From assembly GCF_040954645.1 (NCBI RefSeq), contig NC_092808.1, positions 116,724,049 through 116,788,048 on the forward strand: DNA of 64,000 bases, written 5' to 3'. Of the stretch, positions 32,037 through 43,570 are shown in pieces. The translations under genes were made by a program, and so were the position numbers. The notes under the pieces were generated by a model. The model saw nothing but the letters and a program-made list of their open reading frames with translations, made no database searches and was not told where the DNA came from. The DNA is from Diabrotica undecimpunctata. Lineage: Eukaryota; Arthropoda; Insecta; Coleoptera; Chrysomelidae. Position 1 is the first letter of the stretch. Every line of letters starts with the position of its first letter.

Positions 32037-33539
32037 ATGAAAAACTTTCACCCGGCAGAAGACCTAGACTTTACGGAGGAAGTAGAAAGAAGCGCCAGAC
32101 GCTTAAGAAGAAGAAAAATCATAATCTGCCTAGAACACACAAGTCCAGAAGAAATTAAAGAACTAATCAAAGTACTAAATCCAAAGAAAGCAGCCGGGCC
32201 AGATAAAATCACAAACAGGGCAATTAAAAATATACCAAACAAAATCATAGTGTATATCACGAATATAGTTAACGGTATACTAAGACTAAAATACATTCCA
32301 GACAGGTGGAAAGAAGCAGAAGTTATAATGATAGGAAAACCGGGGAAAAACGAGAGCTTTCCACAGAATTATCGACCAATAAGTCTCCTATCATCACTAA
32401 GTAAGATAGCTGAAAGAATAATCTTAAAGAGACTACAAACAGAGTCAGAAACAATTGGAACGATCCCAGAATCACAGTTCGGTTTTAGATCCAGACACTC
32501 CTGCGAACTACAAGTACTTAGACTAACCGAATTTATCACTAAGGGATATAACGAGAAAATGTACACTGCGGCAGCCTTCCTAGACGTCAGTAAGGCCTTT
32601 GACAGAGTCTGGCATGAAGGCCTGCTTTATAAGATGAGTCAATATGGATATAGTGAGGCAATGACATGTCTCCTTGCATCATACCTGACGAACCGGAGAT
32701 TCAGAGTTCGGATAGGGCCTGCCCTGTCCGAGGTCGGAACTCTGGAGGCAGGTGTGCCACAGGGAGCGGTGTTATCTCCGTACCTATATACCATATATAC
32801 AGCAGACACACCCAGTGATCACAAAATACTGCTCAGCCTATACGCAGATGATACGGCAATTGCAACAAGCAATAGAAACGTAAATTTCGCAACAAGAGAC
32901 TTACAACGCTCTCTAAATCGATTACATGCATGGTGTATAAAGTGGAAAATAGCACTCAACCCGGAAAAAATACCGGCCGTCATGTTTAGAAAAAGGAGAC
33001 AAATACCAAACATGGAACCAAGTCTAGCTAATGAAAACGTAGAATGGAGCAATCAAGCTAAATACCTAGGAGTGACCCTTGATCACAAGCTCACATTTAC
33101 TGAACACGTGAACCAAGTAGTTTATAAAGCAAAACTAACAAAGATACAACTTGCCTCATTAATAGGCAGGAAAAGCAAGCTTAATTTCTTCACAAAAATA
33201 AGGGTAGTAAATAGCATAATCCTTCCAACGTTAACTTACGCATCAGCAGCGTGGGGACATACCTGTAAATCAAACAGGAGGAAACTACAAGTAGCACAAA
33301 ACCAGCTAATTAGAGAAGCACTAAACGTACCGAGATATGTACCACTAAGGTACCTATACAGAGATACAAAGCAGAAAATAATCCTTCATACAATGAACGA
33401 AAAGGCATACGAGATCTTCAACGAAATAAGAAACCACCCCAACAGAAAGCTGAGAGAGCTAACGGATTATGATGCAAATATCAGGACGACACATAGACGA
33501 CCTAAACAACAGATAGCTGGATATGTCCCAATAGCATAA
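32037..33539 (+). CDS. Jockey ORF2 reverse transcriptase, open fragment (500 aa)
   Basis: RT of a non-LTR retrotransposon that copies its RNA at a nicked chromosomal target. Blocks in order: LNPKKAAGPDKI near 50, YRPISLLSSLSKIAER near 115, FGFRSRHSCELQ near 148, AAFLDVSKAFDRVWH near 178, AGVPQGAVLSPYLYTIY near 238, LYADDTAIA near 267 (catalytic YADD) and KYLGVTLDHKLTF near 342. The C-terminus (NQLIREALNVPRYVP) is the family's usual end. Full RT region open, but no intact endonuclease is joined in frame, so the element is not functional as it stands. Confidence 0.88.
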   Translation: MKNFHPAEDLDFTEEVERSARRLRRRKIIICLEHTSPEEIKELIKVLNPKKAAGPDKITNRAIKNIPNKIIVYITNIVNGILRLKYIPDRWKEAEVIMIGKPGKNESFPQNYRPISLLSSLSKIAERIILKRLQTESETIGTIPESQFGFRSRHSCELQVLRLTEFITKGYNEKMYTAAAFLDVSKAFDRVWHEGLLYKMSQYGYSEAMTCLLASYLTNRRFRVRIGPALSEVGTLEAGVPQGAVLSPYLYTIYTADTPSDHKILLSLYADDTAIATSNRNVNFATRDLQRSLNRLHAWCIKWKIALNPEKIPAVMFRKRRQIPNMEPSLANENVEWSNQAKYLGVTLDHKLTFTEHVNQVVYKAKLTKIQLASLIGRKSKLNFFTKIRVVNSIILPTLTYASAAWGHTCKSNRRKLQVAQNQLIREALNVPRYVPLRYLYRDTKQKIILHTMNEKAYEIFNEIRNHPNRKLRELTDYDANIRTTHRRPKQQIAGYVPIA

Positions 33540-34056
33540 AGACATATGAGGATTGACATAGGCACAGAGTAGTCAAAGGCAACGCGGGTTAGAAGTAGAA
33601 AAAAAAAGGTAAGAACTGGGGTCTTGGCATTTTAGAGTTCCGGACACCAGGCCTTGCTCACCAAAAAAATATCTTAGTTTTAGTCTTAGTATTAGTATAA
33701 AATAGGGAAAATACCTTCTAACACCGCGAATAAATTATAGTGGCAAGGAATAATTTAGTACCTATTCATAGTTTTCCGGGTCTTTAACCCACAATCTGCG
33801 CGATACTGACCCTGTCGCACACACATATGCACCAAGCGAGAGTACAAAGAGAACCATAAGTTCTCTTCGTACAGCCAAAATGTTGGCTTAGGCCCTTAAG
33901 GTAGGTCTATTTGGGAGACCAGCACCGCGATTTTCTGAGTATCGAGGCCATGTGCGACAAGCATGGGCTTGGTGGCCAGACCAGTCGGGTTCCCAGCTGG
34001 CGAGGAGAACAAATTAAATTTTGCCAAATCGGCAGCTGAGTGACCTAACACACTTT

Positions 34057-34104
34057 CCCTGTGCGGAGGGACACCACCTTAGGTTGGTGCCTCTCCGTGC
34101 AGGG
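34057..34104 (+). other. GC-rich hairpin in the Jockey 3' UTR
   Basis: CCCTGTGCGGAGG near the left and CCTCTCCGTGCAGGG near the right pair around a short loop, with the inner arms CACCACCT and AGGTTGGTG extending the stem. G-U pairs and one or two bulges are needed. LINE reverse transcriptases often recognise 3' UTR hairpins. Confidence 0.6.
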
Positions 34105-34490
34105 CACACACTTTTTTAGGGACAACAGTCTAAAGTTATGCTAACACCAAAGTAAACTCAGTAAAGCAATTAGGGAGAAAAGCTTTCTAGCTACCCCTTG
34201 ATTTTAGGTGGCCTAACCACAACCATGTAGATACGGAAGGTGTTGTTTATTACCCAAATCGCCCGACGTAAAGTTCATAAGCCTTCACTGCGTATGTCAG
34301 ACGTAGTGAAGGGGTGGAGGAAAAACCTGGGGGTCAGATAGGTACCGAACCAGAATGATTGATTCTTCTGGAGCGAGACCGGTTTGATCTTCGGACATGT
34401 GGATCCCACTGACTAGCAGTGCTATACACATGTCACTAGGGGTTGGGTTGAACGCCTCGCGTGTGTGTATGTGTGTGTGTGTGTGTGTAT

Positions 34491-35388
<898 letters not shown>

Positions 35389-35390
<2 letters not shown>

Positions 35391-35439
35391 ACCGTATGTT
35401 TGAGGTCAATGAGGTCAATTGACCTCAAACATACGGTAA
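35389..35439. repeat. Perfect 22-bp inverted repeat at a Penelope junction
   Basis: Arms 35389-35410 and 35418-35439 are perfectly complementary and separated by GAGGTCA, which repeats part of the arm. It sits exactly where the Penelope 3' fragment starts, so it may be a junction produced during insertion. Confidence 0.9.
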
Positions 35440-35741
35440 TGTTAGCGAATGTCGAAAACAAGAGAAAACGAATTATCAGAGAAGCCATAGAAATAGAAAA
35501 ACAAGAAAATAATTTAAATTCTCGAGACGATGCCCAAAGATTGCCAAAAACATGGAAACCAATTATCCCGAAGAATAACGCAAGAACGGAATCGACCAAG
35601 ACCCCGCCCACTGACCTGCGCACTGGACCAATTACAAGAGCGCACGCAACGCGCAGTAACTACAAAAGCCAGCTGCCTAACACCCGTAGCGTCACTTCCA
35701 CTCGAATATCGACAAGAAGCAGACCATCCAGAGAGACTTGA
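35440..35741 (+). pseudogene. Penelope-like element, extreme C-terminus of ORF
   Basis: Reads KRIIREAIEIEKQENNLNS, then W and P residues (KTWKPII), the pattern that ends GIY-YIG domains in Penelope-like element proteins. Everything upstream is missing, so the copy is heavily 5'-truncated. The remaining frame is Thr/Arg-rich (THATRS-like) up to the stop near 35741. The 3' untranslated part contains GCCGAAACGTCGTC and ends near AAACCCGGAATACC, comparable to the palindromic Penelope derivative at 14717-15413. Confidence 0.6.
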
Positions 35742-35774
35742 AAATGGCAAGTGAGATCTTGCCGAAACGTCGTC
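35737..35774 (+). ncRNA. Degenerate hammerhead-like motif of the Penelope fragment
   Basis: Stem GGCAAG (35746-35751) with CTTGCC (35758-35763), then GAAAC and GTCGTC. The preceding core reads TTGAAAA instead of CTGANGA, so two core bases are changed. As in the other Penelope copy, one extra base lies between the core and stem II. Almost certainly inactive. Confidence 0.4.
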
Positions 35775-36389
35775 AAAATGGTTTTTATCAAAACCAACAA
35801 CATTTAACGCGGAGTCAAACCCGGAATACCATTGATATAACATACAGCTCCCGCGGAAATATCAAAACTAACATACATATATATGTATATATATATACAG
35901 GGTGAGGCAGCTTTTGGGACATTGTTATCATAGATAGAGAACATGCTCCTGCTGCAGGATTTTCTGAACACGCTTTTGGCATTGTTTAAAATATAACAGA
36001 TAACCAAATATTACTAAATATATAACAGCTATATGCAATAGAAGTTATTTTATTGAGTAAGTAAAATAATTATTACACTTTAATTTAAAATCCGAACACA
36101 TTAGATAAAATTTTACATTTGGCAACAAAATGGTAGTTTTAAGAACTACGAAATTATGCTAAACATAGGTAACCCTGCGTCAAATAACAAGCGAGCAGCT
36201 GGTTCGAAGTGGATTTGAAAATGATCTAAAGTCGGATAAAGAAATCGATTTCATAGATGGGTGTCGTAGAATCTAGGGTTATGATTTAAAATTATACTTA
36301 CACCCAAGTTTAATTATTAAAAACCACTTTAACACTTACGAAATACTTGCGAACACTTTTAACATTTACGAAATACTTACTAACACTTA
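35775..36389. other. Unassigned, with ACAGGGTG terminus-like motif
   Basis: No gene. TATATACAGGGTGAGGCAGC near 35890-35910 resembles the first bases of insect DNA-transposon termini that I have seen as TACAGGGTG, but no partner terminus was found. At 36325-36393 the phrase AACACTTACGAAATACT recurs three times with variation. Confidence 0.35.
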
Positions 36390-36396
36390 CGAAATA

Positions 36397-37480
36397 TTGT
36401 TTACATATCATGGCCACTGGTTGGGAGCTAATTATACGGCCAATTATAATACAACCACCAAAGAAAATATATTAAGCAGAGATGTACAATTTATGGAAGA
36501 CACAAAAAAGTTTGAAGTTATTCATTTTAATTTAAAAGGTGAACATAAGGCAAAAGAAACTCTAGTTTTAGTGGGGGAACAAAACAAAGATAATGTTGAA
36601 ACTGAGTCTAAAGATAATAATAATATTTTTACTGACGAAGAATCTAGCTACTTTGAAGAAGTTAACTTAAGTGATAAAGACTTTGAAGTGCCCAATTTAC
36701 CTGAAACTTTATAAGAAGTACACAGATAGTCAGAACGAGTAAGAAAAAGAAAAGACTTCAGTGAATATGTTACATATATGTGTGCGGAGACAAGTGAGAC
36801 AAGCACATAGACGATGTGCCGTTAACAGTCTCGGAGGCATTACAACGTCCTGATGGAGCAAAGTGGTGAGAAGCCATGATGGATGAAATCCAATCTTTCC
36901 ACCAGAACAATGCATGGGATGTAATAGATGTGCTGGAAAATCGTAGTGTAATTGATAATAAGTGGGTGTTTAAGTTAAAGTATAATAGCGAAAATAAAGT
37001 TACATATCGTGCAAGATTAGTGGCTAGGGGTTTTAATCAAAGAGAATATATAGACTATACAGAAACTTTAGCATCAGTTATAAGACATTCTTCTTTATGG
37101 TTGCTTTTTTCATATTCTGTAAAATTAAGTTTAGATATTGCTCATTTAGATATTAGAACAGCATTTCTAAATGTCAATTTGAAAGAGAAAATATACATGC
37201 AATCACCAGAGGGTTTTGATTTAGCATGTACCGAATATTTAAAATTAAATAAGATTATTTATGGGCTTAAAAAGTCTTCTAGGGCCTGAAATTATGAAGT
37301 AAATAATATTTTGCAAAATGTTAATTATAAGAAATCAAAACATGTACCTTGTATCTATATAAAAAGAGAAAATAAAAAAATTACTAAAGGAAAAGAGTTT
37401 TAGAAAAGTAAATTTTTTATTAAAGATTTGGATAGAATTAAGGAATGTTTAGGTATTCAAATAGATTTTGATCCAAATAA
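36397..37480 (+). pseudogene. Ty1/copia pol fragment (integrase end and RT)
   Basis: The first piece (36397-36714) ends the integrase/linker with SRDVQFMED, typical of copia polyproteins. The second (36876-37287) is the start of the copia-type RT: NNAWDVIDVLENRSVI, KWVFKLKYN, ARLVARGFNQ, YTETLASVIR, LDIRTAFLN and EKIYMQSPEGF. An in-frame stop follows GLKKSSRA; the frame then continues with HVPCIYIKREN-like residues. No LTRs seen, stops and shifts present: an old dead copy. Confidence 0.8.
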
Positions 37481-37870
37481 ATCTTATATTTATACTTAGT
37501 TTGTTTGTGAGACATGTTATTACATTTTACCTTTGTTATTCACTCACATTAACCTTTTTTATTTGTTATAAACGTTTTAACGTTTGGCATTCGTTTCCTC
37601 AGGTAGCTGTTGCCATATCTGTGGTTATTGTTAGATGTTGCCCTGAAAACCATCAGGGTCATCTTACTCTATTGCCACAAAATGTACTGCTCCTAGCAAT
37701 GCATTTTGTGGCAATATTCCACTACAATAATCCACTAGCGATCCTTTCTCAGTTTCCCATTGGTTTTTGTTTATTATTTATACTTTATTTCACACTATTT
37801 CACACACTAAGAGGCAGTTTACGATTTCCTGCTTGAATTTTGTGATGGACAGTTTTTCGTTTGCTACTTC
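37481..37870. other. Unassigned between copia and piggyBac pieces
   Basis: Open for 122 codons in one plus frame (37468-37836), but the residues are hydrophobic and compositionally odd and match nothing I know. No repeat structure seen. Confidence 0.35.
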
Positions 37871-38535
37871 TTGGTGCTAAACATGTGCATTTACTAATGC
37901 ACTACCAATAAGAAGCTCAATTGCTAGTTTACGGTACCACTTCACCCCTCTGCGTAGTGAGGTTGTATACAACTTTATTTGGTCAAAAAGATCAATATAG
38001 GCTTTTGTTTTGTTGTAGTCAATAATACCAGCAGGGCACTTCTTTTTTAGTTCCCGTCTTGATAGTCTGTAACTCATCGGTGTGTTTGGTGGATAAGATA
38101 AGAACGTCTCTCTTATCCTTTCACTTTTGGATAAGTATACCTGAGTTGCTTTCAGCTGCCTCGGTCTCTCATTTTTTTAGCTTTTTATCAAGAACTTGTT
38201 TGGGATTCATTTTTCGATTCGTGCGAAGTGTCCCAACTAAGTGAGTGTTTTTGGCAAAAAAAGCATGGGCCAATTCGACACTTGAATATTAGTGGTCTGT
38301 AAAAATTTGTCCGCCCCTTGTCAAGCAAGTCCTTCGCAAGACTAAGTACTACGTTTTGAGATGAAGATCGGCCCTCTACTCGGTATTGTCCACAGTAAAT
38401 CAACATATTATAAGTATTTCCCTTTTCGTTGCACAGTTTAATTCCAAATTTGTGCCTTTTATTTTTGATGTAAAAATCTCCTTTTTTACTTGTTTTGTGT
38501 AGCAGTTTTTTGAACATAATATAAAATGAGTCCAA
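37871..38535 (-). pseudogene. piggyBac-type transposase fragment
   Basis: Two minus-strand pieces. The upstream one contains KRHKFGIKLCNEKGNTYNML, YCGQYRVEGRSSSQNVV and LAKDLLDKGRTNFYRPL, as in the middle of piggyBac transposases just before the third catalytic Asp. The downstream one (38077-37877) has AGIIDYNKTKAYIDLFDQIK and SLRRGVKWYRKLAIELL, the conserved region with the final Asp. Between them the frame is broken. The family cuts and pastes at TTAA; no ends or TTAA duplications were identified. Confidence 0.82.
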
Positions 38536-38544
38536 ACAATTTTT

Positions 38545-40593
38545 AAAATCAGATCCAGAAATTTACTTTGTTAGGAGTGACATGGGAAATGTAACAGTGG
38601 CAATGTATAAGAATAATTACATTGAAAAAAGTAATAGTTTATTGAATGACACAAAAATTACATCAAACTTAACAACAGTCCGGTGTGCACCCTTCAACAA
38701 AAGACAAACAAGCTGGTTTCGGATTTAGCTTCTTCCAAATCCATAACAACAAAAGTTGCAAAATCCATGAAAATTTACAATGTAGTTGCACCCAGGTTTT
38801 ATACACTGCCTAAAGTTCACAAACCCACTATTTCAATGAGACCTATTGTCTCTTCCATTGATGCTCCTAATAGTAAACTTGCTAAACACCTTACAGATAT
38901 TCTCACAATTTCCTACAACAAATCCAATGAATTCTATATTAGAGATTCTTTTACGTTTAGTAACTTCATTACCAATGTTAAAGTTCCGAATAATTATATA
39001 TTGATTAGTTTAGATGTTGTGTCACTGTTTAAAAAGTTGCCACTAGATGCTATTCTGAACAGCATTAAAAATAACTGGAACAGCATCTCTTGTCACCTCG
39101 GGGGAACAATTAAGGGTCTAACCACCTTCTGTTGTCTCCGGGTGCTCTGTAGAAGGCTTCGAATATACTGTCGAGAGCTTCTCTACTTAAGTCCATTTTC
39201 GGGTTATGGACTTGGAAAATATTTATCTTCGGTGTCTTGCCTTGAAAAAGGCAAGATATTTCTTACATGATAATTTCTTCGTCGAAATAAAAACACCAAG
39301 TTAAGTTAAAACAATTCTCAGCCACAGAGTATGAAAAATAAATGCAGGAAGCAGAGCCCCGAGAGCACTAAGCTCTCGGAGAGCCCGTGAGGGACTGTCT
39401 TGGCTGACCTGAAAATCGCCAATATTTATATGTGCTGTTCGAGCGATAAATAGGGATTTCCAGGTCAAGAGCCAATGGAAAAATTCGAGGTGGGGCGATG
39501 CGCATCGAAATGCGTACTATGGTAATTTTTTTAAACAAATCTTTGGCACTCCAATGGGCGGCAAAATATCCCCAATACTATGTAACTTTGTTTTGGATGA
39601 CCTTATAACAACGGATAAAGAAAAGATACCATTTCACATACCTTTTACTAAACGCATTGTAGATGATTTCATTTTATCGTTCCCTGAAAACAAAGTAACT
39701 GATGTTTTAAACACCTTTAACGCTCAATGTGAACACCTAAAGTTTACGGTTAAGAGAGAGGCCGATGGTATGATTCCTTTTTTAGACATGCTTATCCATC
39801 GTGGCAGTGATGGTATGCTAAGGACGGAGTGGTATCGTAAATCTTGTTTTAGTAACCGTTTCATAAATTTTCATTCTCAACATTCATCCAAGATAAACAC
39901 AAATTTGGTTTTGGCCTTAAAAACTAGGGTTACCAACTTGTCACACATCGGGTTCAGGGACAAGGAACTTAAAAAGTTAAGATCTATACTACTAGAGAAC
40001 TCCTACCCCATAGGCCTTTTAAATAAACTCATTTTCGGTTTTCCTTTTTCTTCGCAATTTTCTGACAATCAAAATTTTCATAATAATGATGTCCGACAAT
40101 TGAAATTGACATACAACACATCAGTAATACCATCTAAAATAACGGTTCTTTACTCTACATTCCAGTTTTGACACCCAAGCTAATGAACATTTTCAAAAAT
40201 GTTAATGGCTTAAAAATTACAACTAAGAATGTAAAAACGTAATCGAAGTTATACACAAAAACAAAAGATCCTTTCACAATACAAGAGTCATCGAATGTTG
40301 TTTATTCTATACCGTGTACTACTTGTAACAACGTATATATTGGAGAATCATCTCGTAATTTCCACAGTAGGGTGATCTCACATTGTAGTGACATAAAAAC
40401 CAATAAAATAAATGCATGTGCACTCATAGAAAATGCAGTAACTTTAAAACATGACTTTAATTTCGCAGATTCCTATATTTTGACACAAGAAAAAACCATT
40501 TAAAATGTGTTTTCTTGGAAATGTGTTTTATAAAATCTAGTATGTCTTGCATAAATAAAAAGCCTGACATAGATAAACTAATCAACATTTATT
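38545..40593 (+). pseudogene. Penelope-like element: RT and GIY-YIG, interrupted
   Basis: The first part (38545-39093) reads VRSDMGNVTVAMYKNNYIEK, PRFYTLPKVHKPTISMRPIV and ISLDVVSLFKKLP, early RT blocks of Penelope-like elements. After an insertion of about 400 bp the RT continues (39515-40171) with IFGTPMGGKISPILCNFVLD, IVDDFILSFP (catalytic DD) and IPFLDMLIHR. Further on, in another frame (40290-40490), lies a GIY-YIG nuclease: VVYSIPCTTCNNVYIGE. The usual family end (PDIDKLINIY) reaches 40593. Several stops and shifts; inactive. Confidence 0.85.
39094..39492. mobile_element. Unidentified ~400-bp insertion in the Penelope RT
   Basis: Sequence unrelated to the RT and more GC-rich than its surroundings. 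It starts CACCTCG and ends CGAGGTG, a perfect 7-bp inverted terminus. It contains GAGAGCACTAAGCTCTCGG, a small hairpin. The 3' boundary could lie up to 39515. No clear target duplication. Confidence 0.4.
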
Positions 40594-40971
40594 GATATTT
40601 ACTAAAAAAACATCAAAAATAAAATAATAGTTACACCTACATATACACGTCACAATATACCTGTGTGCATAACTGGTTGCATACCATTAAGACAGGTTTA
40701 ATAATTAAAAATTAAAACTACCCAATATGGGCCTCTTGGTTCTTGAAAAGAAATACAATATTAAGAACAACGAATTACGAATAAATTAATACTAATTAAT
40801 ATTAAGAATGAAATTTTTTCATTCTGTTCTCTATGTATCCGAGTGTAAACACCATTAAAAGATGTCATGAAATAGACTAAGTTTTACTATCCTTACCTAA
40901 ATTTTAGAAGGTATTTTTTCCAAAATCCACAAGGAAAATAATTCCCGCAGCTGGCTGTATACCACGTATCA
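40594..40971. other. Unassigned
   Basis: AT-rich, nothing recognised. Confidence 0.4.
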
Positions 40972-41084
40972 CAAAAAGAGGTTAATCTTTGTATATGGGT
41001 ATATTTTATATATGGGTATATTTTATATATATCTTTGTATATGGGTATAAAATATACCCATATACAAAGATTAACCTCTTTTTG
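40972..41084. repeat. Nested palindrome with TATGGGTATA units
   Basis: Outer arms 40972-41010 and 41046-41084 are 39-bp perfect inverted copies. Inside the right half, CTTTGTATATGGGTATA and its complement also pair around AAA, so two alternative hairpins exist. The spacer repeats part of the arm. Confidence 0.88.
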
Positions 41085-41099
41085 TATTTTTTCCATTAT

Positions 41100-41690
41100 T
41101 TTATATTTTATATTCAAGTCCAATTTGTCTCCCTTTTTGCAGAGAGGTATTAGGATGCTTGATCTTCATTTTTGAGGAATTCTGTTTTGTTCTATTATTT
41201 TTTTGGATTAGTTTTAATAGTTGTTTGATCAGATCGAGTCCTCCGTACTTTGGGAGTTCGTTCGTTATTCTGTTCTCTGCTAGTGATTTTCTATTTTTTA
41301 ATTTACCCCTCCTTTACCTCTTCCTCTTCAATATTTATTTCTTCGTTTGTCGTCACCTCTGGTGTAAGTGGTTCATTATCGTCAGCTTTAGCAAATAGGA
41401 ATCGAAAGTAGTCTACCCATGTTTCCTTCTGAATGTGTTTCGTTCATCTCTTTTCTTTGTCCTCCATTAATATTATTCTCCATAATAAAAATTATTATTT
41501 ACTTTTTGTGTTCCGTAAAAATCGTGTTCCATCTGTTTTGAGAAACAGATTGTGTTCTGTATTGTAAAAAGGCTTTCTTCTTTTCTTCACATTTTGCCTT
41601 CACTTCCTCTCTAAACCATGGTGTTTTCTTTTGTGATATGTTCGTTACTTTCCTCTATCCCCTATTTCCCCTATTTCCGAATAATATTAT
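41100..41690 (-). pseudogene. Decayed LINE fragment (pre-RT region)
   Basis: On the minus strand, broken frames read TPWFREEVKAKCEEKKKAF, then W-V-D-Y-F-R-F-like residues and LKNRKS, TNELPKYGG. These are the linker and start of RT in a non-LTR element, similar in kind to the plus-strand LINE at 56551-58735. It ends at CKKGDKLD near 41125. Many stops. Confidence 0.5.
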
Positions 41691-41989
41691 TACAATATTA
41701 TTCGCTCAGATAATACAGGCCTGCAAAAAATATTTTTTGAGAAAGTTATTTGAAATTTGATAACCGACTTTCATGTAATTTCTTGCGCTGATTTCAAAAA
41801 TGCAAACCATTTTTGTCTATCACGTCAGGTTTTCTCACAAAGTAGGCAGTATGTTTGGGTATAATAATAAAATTTAAGTAATGTTTCACCTTTTTCCAAC
41901 GTTATAAAATTTAGTTCATTTATTAATAATATTCTAAACTAATTTCCATTACAGTTATATTTCTCTTTAGGTTCCTAAGTCCTTATAAT
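41691..41989. other. Unassigned
   Basis: AT-rich, no feature seen. Confidence 0.4.
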
Positions 41990-43570
41990 AACGCTTTCGC
42001 TTTCTGTCAAAGCTTATTTTACTGCTTTTCTTGATGTGAAGTCGTTGAGAATCATCTCTTTTCATGATCCAGCAGTAGTTTGCTATCATGCTCACATTCT
42101 ATCTTCCTTGGTATCTTCTTTTCATTTCTTTGATGCCTTGGTGAAATCTTTCGCTTTACTGACATCACCAAAGATTGCCGGGAAGTATCAAGATGTGAGT
42201 GGAGAAAGTGAAGTTGATTGTTCATGTTACAGCGCAGCTTCTTAAATGTCAATCATGTCTGCGACGATTTTCTTGTAGTTTAGATATCTTTTTATCTAGC
42301 AAGCTAATAATAACTAATTTAAAAGATGTCCATGCTGCCTTTTCATTTGTTTCCATTTTGTCCATAAAGTTGCCTCTCCTTCTTTAGTCAATACCTTGAC
42401 AAATTGTTTTATCAGCCTCAACTTTATGTGAAGTGGTAAAAGTGATCTTTCATTAGTTTTCTAATGATAGATCACTACTCTTCTTTAGTCAATGCCTTGA
42501 CAAATTGTTGTATCAGCCTCAAGCTAATGTAAAGTGGTGGAAATAACACCTTTTTGGGATCCACAAGGCTCTTCCTCTCATCAACATTTTTAACCCCTGC
42601 TTGTAAGATTTCTCTCAAAGGCCAAGCTTTTTTTATATGGTGTTGCTTTCTGTCTCGAGTGTCCCATGACAGAGAAAGCAAGGGAACTTTGTATAGGCAC
42701 TTTATTGACCAAGCAGCATTGAAATCACTTTTAAATCAGCACATAATGTCCATTTGTGATCTGAATACCACAGTTTGCTTAAAACCAATTCAATGTTTTC
42801 GTAATATCCTTTCCAGTAAACCGAGTGTCCAACTGGTATAGAAGCATACTTATTGCCATTGTGTAGAAGTACTGCTTTAAGGCTTCTTTTTGAAGAATCA
42901 ATCAAAAGTCTTCACTTATCAGGAGCATATTCTAGTTTGAAATGTGTTATAAGTCCAGGAACATCACTGCAACACCAGGTCATCTTCTTGGGAGAAGAAA
43001 AATACAAATATTGTTCCTAGATCGATGCCAAGAAAATAATGTTTTCGGACCAAACATATGTTTAATTTTCAATCTAGATTCTAAAACTTCTGCCGATTCT
43101 TTTACTAAATTATTCACTGTCTTCTTCACTATCATTTTGCTGATCCAATGCCTCGTGATCATCATGTATATTATCCGAAGAATCTGGAGGAGTGGCACTT
43201 CAGGTCCATGAGGAACAGGGCGAATGGATGATTAAATGTTAGGGTGAAAAATATCTTTTTTGTTTCTCAAATTAAAACCTCGTACGTTACAAGAACAAAA
43301 ATAGCAGTCATCACTATGATTTTTGGCTCCCTCCAAACCATTGGTATTCCAAAACGTAAGAACTACTTACCTTGAAACCATTACCTCAGTTCTTCAACAC
43401 ACACTGAACAAACTTTATGTGGCGGCTCAAGGCTTATCTTGATCGCCTAACTTTATACCAAAATAAGCAAAATATACTTTTTCAACGAAATCGGAAACGT
43501 TTCTTTGTTGATTTTTAACGGTATAGTTACCGCAAATGTAACAAAAGCAATCAAGAAAATAGTCACTACT
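41990..43570 (-). pseudogene. Decayed copy of an uncharacterised insect gene family
   Basis: Minus-strand pieces in family order. N-terminal Cys-containing part (CYICGNYTVKN near 43550, then YFAYFGIKLGDQDKP and CSVCVEELR), then DDCYFCSCNVRGFN and RPVPHGPEV, then ESAEVLESRLKIK and SWHRSRN, SSKRSLKAVLLHNGNKYASI (near 42890), KWTLCADLKVISMLLGQ, KKAWPLREI, LVDPKKVLFPPLYI, and finally HFLHSHLD with ERFHQ and MIANYCWIMKRD near 42050. I know this string of motifs as a repeated uncharacterised protein in arthropod genomes; its function is not known to me. Multiple stops and shifts; no introns evident, so it may be a mobile or retrocopied gene. Confidence 0.65.

Larger units (their letters stand above)
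31271..34490 (+). mobile_element. Jockey-clade LINE, 5'-truncated
   Basis: Non-LTR element comprising the end of the endonuclease, a linker, a nearly complete RT and a GC-richer 3' untranslated region ending in a (TG)n tract at 34461-34490. It starts abruptly within the recombinase-like fragment. RT sequence AGVPQGAVLSPYLYTIYTAD and LYADDTAI are of Jockey type. Confidence 0.8.

Noticed and set aside
35890..35910. Complete DNA transposon starting TACAGGGTG
   Set aside because: No matching inverted terminus or transposase was found downstream.
37468..37836. 122-codon plus-strand frame as a host membrane protein
   Set aside because: Biased composition, no homologous motif, and it starts inside copia remnants; probably a chance frame.
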